From Thiotrichales bacterium (GTDB lineage: Bacteria; Pseudomonadota; Gammaproteobacteria; JAAZVR01): DNA of 20,915 bases. Location: assembly GCA_018623305.1 (NCBI GenBank), contig JAAZVR010000004.1, positions 1 to 20,915 on the forward strand. Direction: 5' to 3'. Below are positions 7,638 through 14,662 of the stretch, one piece after another. Within the stretch, counting starts at the first letter, position 1. Every line of letters starts with the position of its first letter. Under the pieces are notes generated by a model. The model saw nothing but the letters and a program-made list of their open reading frames with translations, searched no databases and was not told the origin of the DNA. Position numbers and translations under genes: made by a program.

Positions 7638-7643
7638 ATTATA
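7638..7643 (-). promoter_or_regulatory. Candidate -10 for the PCMT-like gene
   Basis: Minus-strand TATAAT in the 51-nt gap after gloA, giving a leader of about 25 nt. The -35 region (AGAACA at 17 bp) matches only the second half of the consensus. Confidence 0.4.
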
Positions 7644-7656
7644 GCGGATGATTGAG

Positions 7657-8052
7657 TTATGTTCTTACGTGATCTTCGCCGATGAATTCAATTTGATAAC
7701 CATCTGGGTCTGCACAAAAACCGATAATTGTCGTACCTGCGTTCATAGGGCCGGCTTCACGTAAGATTTTACCACCTGCTTGTTTTACTGCATCGACGGC
7801 TTTGTATACGTCAGGAACCTCAATGGCGATGTGCCCATACCCTGTGCCTAGATCGTAAGACTCAACGCCCCAGTTGTAGGTAAGTTCAAGAACTGTGTTT
7901 TCTTCTTCATTGCCGTATCCCAAGAAGGCCAATGTAAATTCGCCTTTAGGGTAATCTTTTTGGCGTAATAACTTCATACCAAGAACGTCTTCGTAAAATT
8001 TGATTGAACGTTCGAGGTTGCCCACGCGTAGCATCGTGTGTAAAAGGCGCAT
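7657..8052 (-). CDS. gloA: Lactoylglutathione lyase (glyoxalase I)
   Basis: Glyoxalase I isomerises the hemithioacetal of methylglyoxal and glutathione to S-lactoylglutathione, detoxifying methylglyoxal in the cytoplasm. The 131-residue protein matches the short, nickel-dependent bacterial form (E. coli GloA has 135). All four metal ligands are at the E. coli positions: His5, Glu56, His74 and Glu122. The family segments YEDVLGMKLLR, LELTYNWG, GYGHIAIEVPD and DPDGYQIEFI are present. A good Shine-Dalgarno, AAAGGAG, lies seven bases upstream of the ATG. The gene sits downstream of tRNA-Val, whose terminator at 8147-8181 isolates it, so it needs its own promoter in the interval 8053-8146. Confidence 0.96.
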   Translation of the reverse strand: MRLLHTMLRVGNLERSIKFYEDVLGMKLLRQKDYPKGEFTLAFLGYGNEEENTVLELTYNWGVESYDLGTGYGHIAIEVPDVYKAVDAVKQAGGKILREAGPMNAGTTIIGFCADPDGYQIEFIGEDHVRT

Positions 8053-8079
8053 AGTTAATCTCCTTTGATTTTGATGCAG

Positions 8080-8085
8080 ATTTTA
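8080..8085 (-). promoter_or_regulatory. Weak candidate -10 for gloA
   Basis: Minus-strand TAAAAT about 28 nt upstream of the gloA ATG and downstream of the tRNA-Val terminator. No good -35 hexamer is seen at the right distance. Confidence 0.25.
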
Positions 8086-8146
8086 GCAGTTATTATGACC
8101 TGAACGTTAAAAGTCTGTGGAGTCGAAAGAGCCAGATTATGGAAAT

Positions 8147-8181
8147 AAAAAAGCCCCGTTAAGAAATATTAACGAGGCTTT
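8147..8181 (-). terminator. Rho-independent terminator after tRNA-Val
   Basis: On the minus strand, a 13-bp stem with one mismatch (arms at 8169-8181 and 8150-8162) and a six-base loop, followed by a T6 run (8152-8147). It starts about eight bases after the tRNA 3' end and also ends any transcript reading through from the diguanylate cyclase. Confidence 0.88.
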
Positions 8182-8188
8182 AGCAATT

Positions 8189-8265
8189 TGGTACGACCGA
8201 GTGGATTCGAACCACCGACCCCTACCATGTCAAGGTAGTGCTCTAACCAACTGAGCTACGGTCGT
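8189..8265 (-). tRNA. tRNA-Val (anticodon GAC)
   Basis: A 77-nt tRNA on the minus strand. Acceptor strands ACGACCG and CGGTCGT pair, followed by discriminator A and encoded CCA. The D arm is TAGCTCAGTTGGTTAGAGC. The anticodon stem-loop CTACC-TTGACAT-GGTAG gives anticodon GAC, and the T loop contains GGTTCGAATCC. It is very close to the E. coli tRNA-Val(GAC) body. Confidence 0.97.
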
Positions 8266-8278
8266 ATAATAAGCCGGA

Positions 8279-8307
8279 ATTCTACTCAAAGCCTATCGGG
8301 CTTTCAA
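8279..8307 (-). promoter_or_regulatory. tRNA-Val promoter
   Basis: Minus-strand TTGAAA (8307-8302), a spacer of exactly 17 bp, then TAGAAT (8284-8279), 13 bases before the mature tRNA 5' end. The -35 hexamer overlaps the TGA stop of the diguanylate cyclase gene. The spacer holds a small inverted repeat (arms 8288-8293 and 8299-8304, five-base loop) with no T tract. Confidence 0.75.
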
Positions 8308-9485
8308 GCAGTTTTTGGGTTATCTTCGTGAAACTGAAATCCACGGCCGTTTCTTTTAGTTTCATACATAGCATCGTCTGCGCGGTGAACAACGGAGATC
8401 ATGCTCTCACCAGGTTGTTGAATGCCAATACCGATACTTGCGGATATATCTATCGCGTGGTTGTCCAATTCAAAATCACTTTCCAAACTTGAAATGAGTT
8501 TTTCACTTAATTCTGCAAGCGATTCTTTTTGAGTGCGGGTGCTGGCAATCATAAATTCATCCCCACCTTGACGAGACAAGAAGTCTCGTTCATCGAGTTG
8601 TTTTTGTAAGCGTGAAGAAATGACTTTTAATACTTTATCTCCAATCAGGTGTCCCAGATTATCGTTGATGGGTTTGAACTTATCGATATCGATAAACAAA
8701 ACACTGTACTGAGTGTCATTTTTTTCTAAGCCTTGAATGTGCTGGCACATCAGTTTTCGGTTGGGCAGTCCTGTCAGAGGGTCGTAATAAGCAGCTTTAT
8801 GCAGCTGTTCATTGAGTTCTCGAGTAAGGATTTGCGCTTGATGAGCTTTGTTTAGAAAGAGCCAGCCAGTCCAGCCCAAGGTTGTAGGGAGAATAATTAA
8901 AATCAAAAAAGTGAGGATAAACGTGTCAAATAACTCCTCTTCGACATGAAGAATTAATTGGTGTTGATGATCTCGAAACATCGTTTCTAGCTGAGAGAAC
9001 TCATTTAATGCGGCTCTGTGTGCTTCAATCTGCTCTGTTGACCAAGGTTGATCTAATTTGGCCCCGCCTTCAAGATAAAGTTTCTTTGCCGTCTCTGATA
9101 AGACTGGAGCGGCAATTTGGCTAGTTTGAGTAGCTCTTTTGAGTTGTTTTAGTTCGGTATTCGACAAAGGGAGTTTCTCGATTTTTGCTCGAGTTATGAG
9201 GTGCTCGCTGGCTAATTCATTAAACTGAATATAAGCATCATCTCTCTCAAAAGGGTCATCGAGAAGCAGTAAATAATTGATTAAGATGGCTCGTTCATTA
9301 GCGGTTCTTTTGAGTTGAGTTGTTAATTGAATTCGCTCTTCATAGTCTTTAATGATGCTTTGTGTTTCGTCGTAAACGTCGTAAGCCTGGTGAAAAGAGA
9401 GTGCGAGTAAGACAATGGAAATACTGCCTGCTAAAATAAGGCCTTTAGAAAACAGTCGAGAGTAGTGCTTAATATGAAAGTTCAT
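8304..9485 (-). CDS. Membrane diguanylate cyclase (GGDEF), I-site absent
   Basis: This 393-residue protein should make cyclic di-GMP from two GTP at the inner membrane. A first membrane segment (about 13-33) and a second (about 186-207) flank a mostly helical periplasmic region of about 150 residues, resembling the four-helix-bundle sensors of chemoreceptors and cyclases. The GGDEF domain starts near DPLTGLPNRKLM (about 233), and the signature GGDEF is intact at 307-311. The product-inhibition RxxD motif five residues upstream reads DERD, so its first Arg is missing and allosteric inhibition should be weak or absent. There is no EAL domain. It diverges from bioF across only 44 nt. Its ligand is unknown. 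Confidence 0.92.
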   Translation of the reverse strand: MNFHIKHYSRLFSKGLILAGSISIVLLALSFHQAYDVYDETQSIIKDYEERIQLTTQLKRTANERAILINYLLLLDDPFERDDAYIQFNELASEHLITRAKIEKLPLSNTELKQLKRATQTSQIAAPVLSETAKKLYLEGGAKLDQPWSTEQIEAHRAALNEFSQLETMFRDHQHQLILHVEEELFDTFILTFLILIILPTTLGWTGWLFLNKAHQAQILTRELNEQLHKAAYYDPLTGLPNRKLMCQHIQGLEKNDTQYSVLFIDIDKFKPINDNLGHLIGDKVLKVISSRLQKQLDERDFLSRQGGDEFMIASTRTQKESLAELSEKLISSLESDFELDNHAIDISASIGIGIQQPGESMISVVHRADDAMYETKRNGRGFQFHEDNPKTA

Positions 9486-9515
9486 AGAAACTTCATCGGC
9501 ACGGATCTGTAATTC

Positions 9516-9533
9516 ATGAGTAAATTTGAGTGA
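9516..9533 (+). other. Five-codon open frame overlapping the bioF start
   Basis: ATG AGT AAA TTT GAG TGA encodes MSKFE. Its TGA overlaps the proposed bioF GTG in the arrangement GTGA. There is no strong Shine-Dalgarno before it. It could be a leader peptide that feeds ribosomes to bioF, or chance. Confidence 0.2.
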
Positions 9534-10669
9534 TTCAAGTATCTAAACTTCGAAATGAATTAAATGAGTTGCAGTCTCAGGCTCAGCTGAGGAGCCTCAT
9601 TACTCAGACAGCCAATCCTTCGATGCCGTCTTTTTGCAGTAATGATTACCTTGGTTTGAAACATGACAGTCGCTTGATTGAAGCTGCCCAGCAGGCAATA
9701 GACGTTTGGGGTGTTGGGACTGGCTCAGCTCATCTAATTGAAGGACATACTCAAATTCATGCCCAGTTAGAAGAACGACTTGCTGAGTTTGTCGGGGCTG
9801 ATAAGGCCTTGCTTTTTTCAACAGGTTATATGGCTAATTTGGCGGTATTAACGGCCTTTGCCAAAAGCGATAACGTTATCGTGATGGATAAACTCAATCA
9901 TGCCTCACTGATCGATGGTGCTCAGCTGAGCCAAGCTAAATTCCAGCGCTATAACCACAATGATATGGCTGCACTACAGCGCCGATTGAGTCGGCTTGAT
10001 TTAGGGCAGGCGATGGTGGTTTCTGACAGTGTTTTTAGTATGGATGGAGATATCGCCCCAATAACAGAGTTGGTAGCAGAGGCTCGAATGGGTCAGCATT
10101 CTTTGTTTTTGGATGAAGCTCATGGGTTAGGCGTGATTGGCCCGAAGGGTCGGGGTGCTTTTGCTGAATCGGGTGAAACCTTAGATGATCGTTTTATTTT
10201 AATGGGCACTATGGGTAAGGCCTTTGGTACTGCGGGTGCTTTCGTCGCAGGGCAGTCAGATGTGATTGACTATTTAGTGAACAAAGCTCGTCCATTTATC
10301 TATACAACGGCTATGCCCGCAGCTATAGCCGCTGCGACTTTAAAAAGTTTAAATATTATAGAGTCCAATGAAGGTGATGACCTGCGAGCTCGATTAGCAG
10401 AAAATATTACGTACTTTCGTTCATCTGCTAAGGATTTAGGCTGGAATTTAATGAACTCTGCAACGGCCATTCAGCCTATTTTGATGGGGTCTTCAGAGCG
10501 AGCGGTTCAAGCGTCTCAGGCTTTAGCTCAAAAAGGTTTTCGCGTCCCTGCTATTCGCCCACCTACCGTGCCTAAAGGCCTATCTCGGTTGAGAGTGACA
10601 TTAATGGCATCGCATTCTAAGGATCACATCGATCAATTTTTAACAGCGTTAGGTAGGTGCGATGACTAA
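9530..10669 (+). CDS. bioF: 8-amino-7-oxononanoate synthase
   Basis: BioF condenses pimeloyl-ACP with L-alanine in a PLP-dependent reaction, the first step of biotin ring assembly. The 379-residue protein is close to E. coli BioF (384). It shows SNDYLGL (38-44), GTGSAHLIEGHT, DKLNHASLIDGA, SDSVFSMDGDIAPI, DEAHGLGVIGPKGRG, and the PLP lysine Lys230 in MGTMGKAFGTAGAF; the C-terminus has the family motif IRPPTVPKG. GTG at 9530 is the only reasonable start: an in-frame TGA lies immediately upstream, and no ATG occurs before conserved sequence. Its ribosome site is weak. It overlaps bioH by eight bases. No BirA-type operator (TTGTAAACC with an inverted copy) is visible upstream. Confidence 0.95.
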   Translation: MIQVSKLRNELNELQSQAQLRSLITQTANPSMPSFCSNDYLGLKHDSRLIEAAQQAIDVWGVGTGSAHLIEGHTQIHAQLEERLAEFVGADKALLFSTGYMANLAVLTAFAKSDNVIVMDKLNHASLIDGAQLSQAKFQRYNHNDMAALQRRLSRLDLGQAMVVSDSVFSMDGDIAPITELVAEARMGQHSLFLDEAHGLGVIGPKGRGAFAESGETLDDRFILMGTMGKAFGTAGAFVAGQSDVIDYLVNKARPFIYTTAMPAAIAAATLKSLNIIESNEGDDLRARLAENITYFRSSAKDLGWNLMNSATAIQPILMGSSERAVQASQALAQKGFRVPAIRPPTVPKGLSRLRVTLMASHSKDHIDQFLTALGRCDD

Positions 10670-11393
10670 ATTGGTTTTAATCCATGGTTGGGGAATGAGT
10701 GCTTCGATTTTCGATAACCTCCGAGCTGAACTGGGCGATGCTGTTTTAACTTGGGAGTTACCCGGTCATGGTAAGCAAAGCTGGTCTAAGTCGGATGAAT
10801 TGGGTCTAGATTCATGGGTTGATCGACTTTTAAATGATCTTCCAGATGAACCTGTCGATTTGATGGGGTGGTCGCTCGGTGGAACAGTGGCTCTGGCCGC
10901 TCTTGAGCGTTCGCCAGAACGAATTAATCGTGTGTTACTGTGTGCGGCGACGCCTCATTTCACTCAAGATGGAGATTGGACTGGTACTTCTGCTCAGGAT
11001 TTACAGCAGTTCCAGTTAGGCCTGGAAACAGCCCCTTTGAAAACAATGTTGAGGTTTATGGCGTTACAAGCCAAAGGCCTTGCGAATGCGCGTGAGCTTT
11101 TGGGGTATTTGAAACAAGCGATTGTAGAACCTCATATTAATTGGACAGCTTTGTCAGTAGGCCTTAATATTCTCGCTACCGCCGATTTGCGAGAAACTGT
11201 AAAGGTTCACTCGAATCGAATTAACGCCTTATTGGGAGACAAGGATTTCTTAGTTCCTTCAACCATTCGGCATGATTTGTCAAACTATGGTGTGGATGTG
11301 AAGGTCATTCCTCACTGTGCTCACACACCTTTTTTGTCTCACCCTAGAGAGTTTATTGAATGGATTCAGCTAAAACATCACACATCAACATAA
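10662..11393 (+). CDS. bioH: Pimeloyl-[ACP] methyl ester esterase
   Basis: BioH hydrolyses pimeloyl-ACP methyl ester to pimeloyl-ACP, ending the BioC-dependent elongation cycle and supplying BioF. It is a 243-residue alpha/beta hydrolase with the oxyanion segment HGWGMS (8-13), nucleophile Ser71 in GWSLGG, Asp195 in the segment LLGDKDFLVP, and His221 in CAHTPFLSHP. These match the E. coli triad Ser82, Asp207 and His235 in order and context. ATG at 10662 overlaps the bioF stop by eight bases, and bioC begins inside its last codons, so the three proteins are probably translationally coupled. Confidence 0.93.
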   Translation: MTKLVLIHGWGMSASIFDNLRAELGDAVLTWELPGHGKQSWSKSDELGLDSWVDRLLNDLPDEPVDLMGWSLGGTVALAALERSPERINRVLLCAATPHFTQDGDWTGTSAQDLQQFQLGLETAPLKTMLRFMALQAKGLANARELLGYLKQAIVEPHINWTALSVGLNILATADLRETVKVHSNRINALLGDKDFLVPSTIRHDLSNYGVDVKVIPHCAHTPFLSHPREFIEWIQLKHHTST

Positions 11394-12247
11394 ACTGGAT
11401 GAGGCAGAGCTTTGATAAAGCTGCTGCGAGTTATGATGAGGCCTCTGTTTTGCAGAAAGAAATGGCTCGTCGATTAGTGTCTCGTTTGGATTGGATGAAT
11501 CTTGATGTTAAACGTATCCTGGATTTGGGTTCGGGAACGGGCTATGTATCTCAGCTATTGAGAGCTCGATACCCCAAAGCTCAGATTATCTCTCTTGATA
11601 TTGCGCCCAATATGCTGACTTACGCTCGATCTAAGCAAAGTTTTTGGCAGTCTTTGAAAGGCAAAAATCATGCGGTGTGTGCAGATGTTCATCAACTGCC
11701 TTTCGCAGAAGATAGTTTTGATTTAGTTATATCGAACGCGATGTTGCAATGGTCAACTGATTTGGATTTGGCTTTTCAAAATATCCGCCATGTATTACGT
11801 CCGGAAGGTTTACTGACATTCACGTCATTCGGTCCAGATACGTTAAAAGAACTCAGAGCCGCTTGGGCCGAAGCCGACCCTCAGGGAAGTCATGTCAATA
11901 CCTTTATAGATATGCATGATGTGGGTGATGCTATGGTGCGCTCAGGACTGGGAAATCCTGTCTTGGATGTGGAAAACTTCACCCTGACGTATGATTCTCC
12001 TCAGGCTTTAATGAGGGATTTAAAAGCACTGGGTGCTCGACATGCCAATGATGAGCGTGCTCATGGACTGACAGGTAAAAGTCGTATGAAAGCCATGCTT
12101 CAAGCTTATGAATCATTCAAGATGAATGATGGGAAGTATCCAGCAACTTACGAAGTGGTTTATGGCCATGCTTGGTGCTTTGAGATGAAGGCAAAGAAAA
12201 ATCCGATGGCTTTTGAAATTGCGCCAGACCAAATTGGTCGTTTATAG
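11360..12247 (+). CDS. bioC: Malonyl-ACP O-methyltransferase
   Basis: BioC uses SAM to methylate the free carboxyl of malonyl-ACP, disguising it so that fatty-acid synthesis can extend it to pimeloyl-ACP methyl ester. The 295-residue protein has the BioC-type N-terminus MRQSFDKAAASYDEASVLQ (from residue 14), motif I ILDLGSGTGYVS (53-64), the acidic loop SLDIAPNML (about 77-85), motif II SFDLVISNAMLQWS, and GLLTFTSFGPDTLKEL. ATG at 11360 has a purine-rich AGAGAG upstream and overlaps bioH by 34 nt. ATG at 11399 is a possible shorter start but has no clear ribosome site. It ends tail-to-tail with the leftward methyltransferase gene, the two stop codons overlapping by six bases of coding sequence. 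Confidence 0.94.
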   Translation: MDSAKTSHININWMRQSFDKAAASYDEASVLQKEMARRLVSRLDWMNLDVKRILDLGSGTGYVSQLLRARYPKAQIISLDIAPNMLTYARSKQSFWQSLKGKNHAVCADVHQLPFAEDSFDLVISNAMLQWSTDLDLAFQNIRHVLRPEGLLTFTSFGPDTLKELRAAWAEADPQGSHVNTFIDMHDVGDAMVRSGLGNPVLDVENFTLTYDSPQALMRDLKALGARHANDERAHGLTGKSRMKAMLQAYESFKMNDGKYPATYEVVYGHAWCFEMKAKKNPMAFEIAPDQIGRL

Positions 12248-13009
12248 GATTTTGTAGATATACAGCTGGGTTTGTCGGCGGTCATTGAGCTTTACAATTT
12301 CTGTGGGCTCAACGTCTGGAACAGGGAAACTGTTCGAAATGAAGATCGAACCCGCTTGCATCTCATTTTTGACTTTTTGCCATAATCTAGGCATGGGTTC
12401 TGGCGATAAAAACGTATAAACCACATCGTATTGGCTCAAGTCGTGTTTCCATAAATCGTCTCTAATAATTGTCACGTTAGGATTCAACCAACAACGTAAT
12501 TTAGCCACTAAATAGGGCAAAGGAGCGGTTTCTATGCCCGTTGTCACAACAATAGGTGAGGCGAGGTTTTTAGCGATCGAACCAATGCCCGCTCCGGCAT
12601 CAAGCAGCTTCATTGGGGCTTTATCGACATTATGAAAGATGTAATCGTGAAGGCCTTTTTGTGTGGTTTTATTGCTTAAGTACAAAGGCACTCTGTCTTT
12701 GCGTGTGTTCCAAAAAACAGAAACAAGCAGTACGAAGACCGCTAAGTAAAATTCAGGTGCAATGTCCGTGTGCAAGCCAATATAAAGGCCTACTGGAAAC
12801 ACAAGATGGATGTAGCTCCACCATTTGGGTTGTTCGAGTCTGCGCGAAAAATAGCTGGTTAGCATTGCTTGGGCGATAACCCAAAACTCAATGGGTAAAA
12901 CAGCGATGCTTTTCATTTGAAGCATCGTGAGCGTCAATAAGACAAATACACTGATTTGCAAAAGCAAACCAACGAGCGTCGGAGGCCACAATTTAATCCG
13001 ATCAAACAT
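12242..13009 (-). CDS. Membrane-anchored class I SAM methyltransferase, function unknown
   Basis: This protein of 255 residues has about four hydrophobic membrane segments (near 11-30, 36-52, 66-82 and 86-102), followed by a small Rossmann methyltransferase domain. Motif I is LLDAGAGIGSIAKNLA (135-150). A later strand and loop, VYTFLSPEPMPRLWQKVKNEM (from 197), then AGSIFISNSFPVP, resemble the pattern in FAM173/ATPSCKMT-like protein lysine methyltransferases, which also carry a membrane anchor; that comparison is from memory. The linker RVPLYLSNKTT (106-116) appears to be the entry to the catalytic domain. The substrate is unknown. The gene is the last of the ftsY operon and overlaps rpoH by eight bases (ATGTTTGA), so its translation is tied to that of the sigma factor. 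Confidence 0.8.
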   Translation of the reverse strand: MFDRIKLWPPTLVGLLLQISVFVLLTLTMLQMKSIAVLPIEFWVIAQAMLTSYFSRRLEQPKWWSYIHLVFPVGLYIGLHTDIAPEFYLAVFVLLVSVFWNTRKDRVPLYLSNKTTQKGLHDYIFHNVDKAPMKLLDAGAGIGSIAKNLASPIVVTTGIETAPLPYLVAKLRCWLNPNVTIIRDDLWKHDLSQYDVVYTFLSPEPMPRLWQKVKNEMQAGSIFISNSFPVPDVEPTEIVKLNDRRQTQLYIYKIL

Positions 13010-13892
13010 AATCTTTGAGCTTTTCTTTTATCTGATTCATGGCTTGTTTTTCAAGTTGGCGAATGCGCTCAATAGACACACCGTATTTGTCAGATAAGTC
13101 TTTCAGGGTGACTTTTTCGTCATCATTCATCCAGCGAGTCCGGATAATATCTTGTGCACGTTCATCCAGTTCAGATAAAGCCTGCATCATGGCTGTCTTC
13201 TGCTGAGTTTCCAGATCATTTTGAATGACCGCTGGCTCAGGTGCATAGCGCATATCTTCCATATATTGAGCGGGCGAAAAATTTGCAGAATCGTCATCAT
13301 CGTTCTCACTCGGGTCAAAAGTCACATCAACAGATGTTAAGCGTTGCTCCATTTGATAAATGTCTTTTGTGCTGACATTGAAATCTTTTGAAATATTGTC
13401 GACTTCATCTTTCTTTAGCCAGTCTAGCGAGCTTTTTTGACTGCGTAGCTTAAAGAAAAGCTTTCTTTGAGCTTTGGTCGTCGCCATCTTAACAATTTTC
13501 CAGTTTTTGATGACGTACTCATTGATTTCTGCTTTCACCCAATGAGTCGCAAAAGTCATCAGTCGAACTTTGTGTTCTGGGTCATAACGTTTCACAGCCT
13601 TCATAAGGCCTACATTACCCTCTTGAACAAGATCAGGTAACGGCAGCCCGTAACCGGAATAGGTGCGCGCAATATTAACGACGTATCTCAAGTTCGAGAA
13701 AACTAATTTTTGTGCCGCTTCGATATCTTGGTGGTTATGAATTCGATCTGCCAGTTCCCATTCCTCTTCTGCGGTGAGAATGGGCGCTTTGTTGATCGAG
13801 TTGATGTAGTGGTCGAACGACTGAACATTCTGTGGGGCGAGAGCATAGTTTACTTGTTGAAGTTGGTATGCACTCTCGTTTGGATTGCTCAC
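13002..13892 (-). CDS. rpoH: Heat-shock sigma factor RpoH (sigma-32)
   Basis: RpoH directs RNA polymerase to chaperone and protease promoters during heat and envelope stress. The 296-residue protein has region 2 with LRYVVNIARTYSGYGLPLPDLVQEGNVGLMKAV (about 68-100, key words NLRYVV and DLVQEGN), the region 2.4 stretch FATHWVKAEI, and region 4 with LDERAQDIIRTRWM and YGVSIERIRQLEKQAM. The RpoH box, TTKAQRKLFFKLR, the feature that separates it from RpoD and RpoS, is present near 138-150. The start is GTG at 13892, overlapping the preceding stop as GTGA, with GAGGT nine bases upstream. I see no convincing promoter just upstream, so expression probably depends largely on the ftsY operon, unlike the separately promoted E. 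coli gene. Confidence 0.96.
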   Translation of the reverse strand: MSNPNESAYQLQQVNYALAPQNVQSFDHYINSINKAPILTAEEEWELADRIHNHQDIEAAQKLVFSNLRYVVNIARTYSGYGLPLPDLVQEGNVGLMKAVKRYDPEHKVRLMTFATHWVKAEINEYVIKNWKIVKMATTKAQRKLFFKLRSQKSSLDWLKKDEVDNISKDFNVSTKDIYQMEQRLTSVDVTFDPSENDDDDSANFSPAQYMEDMRYAPEPAVIQNDLETQQKTAMMQALSELDERAQDIIRTRWMNDDEKVTLKDLSDKYGVSIERIRQLEKQAMNQIKEKLKDYV

Positions 13893-14662
13893 TCGGGTTG
13901 TACCTCAATTCGGTGTTGAGACAAAATGTGGCCGCTTTCATCTCGAATTAGGACCGTCCAAAAACCACTCCATTCTGGCATGATATTTTTTCGTGAATAG
14001 ACTCGCCAACGAGGTCCTTTAATTTTGAATTCGACTTTTCCCATTAGCTCTCTTCCATAATGCCATTCGTGGAAAAGTGTTTGGCCTTCAGCGTTTCTAA
14101 AATCGCTGAAAAAATACAGTTGTTTACGATGAGGTGTTTGCTCACTTAGTTTGTCTATGGGTTCGCGGTTTTCGATGCCTGTCGTGAAGAAGGCCCGATT
14201 AATTAGAGCGTTGTGTGTTTTTTGCGCAGTGGCGTCCGGCTGCTCAATGGTCACAGCGGAAGCAGTGCTTTCATTTTTTGTAATGACCACTTCAGCAGGC
14301 TCTTTAACCGCTTCCTTGCTTGGTGTTGATGTTTTTTCGGGTTGAGAAACAAGTTCTACAGCGTCAGTTTTTTGATCTGCAGTAGGTGTAGTAATGGTTG
14401 TGTTTGGTTCTGAAGTGTCTTTTGAGGACTCGGGCAGTAGATAGAAGAATGCAGCTACAGCGACAATTAGGAGTGTTCCCCAAATGTATAAAGGGTTTCG
14501 GTCATGACCTGCATCAATACGACCTTTTTTCCAGCCGCGATACCAATGAGCATACTTAACTGGCGAATATAAAACATCGTGGCTACAAAAGTCTTTGGGA
14601 TTGCCTGCTTTCCCTTTAGCGTAACCCTCTTCAAATAGAGCTTGGGTCTCAGATAGACTCAT
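13889..14662 (-). CDS. RMF-like domain, transmembrane segment and DUF2914
   Basis: A 257-residue protein in three parts. The cytoplasmic N-terminus (about 8-50) follows ribosome modulation factor: Gly13-Tyr14, Gly17, Ala19-Gly20 and Cys26 have exactly the spacing of E. coli RMF (GYQAGIAG, then C), and WYRGW (40-44) matches the RMF WLGGW, with a three-residue insertion between. Basic residues (WKKGR) then precede one membrane helix (about 58-76), giving an N-in, C-out orientation. A Thr/Pro/Glu-rich linker (about 78-150) leads to a DUF2914 domain (about 152-256) with FFTTGIENREPID, LYFFSDFRN, HEWHYG and GPRWRVYS. Function is unknown. It overlaps ftsX by 14 nt and rpoH by four, so it is a coupled member of the ftsY operon. 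The RMF match is by eye and has not been tested by a profile search. Confidence 0.78.
   Translation of the reverse strand: MSLSETQALFEEGYAKGKAGNPKDFCSHDVLYSPVKYAHWYRGWKKGRIDAGHDRNPLYIWGTLLIVAVAAFFYLLPESSKDTSEPNTTITTPTADQKTDAVELVSQPEKTSTPSKEAVKEPAEVVITKNESTASAVTIEQPDATAQKTHNALINRAFFTTGIENREPIDKLSEQTPHRKQLYFFSDFRNAEGQTLFHEWHYGRELMGKVEFKIKGPRWRVYSRKNIMPEWSGFWTVLIRDESGHILSQHRIEVQPE

Noticed and set aside
8288..8304. Terminator for the diguanylate cyclase
   Set aside because: A six-base-pair hairpin without a T tract that lies in the tRNA-Val promoter spacer.
9486..9529. BirA (biotin) operator upstream of bioF
   Set aside because: No TTGTAAACC-type half sites or suitable inverted repeat could be found in the 44-nt gap.
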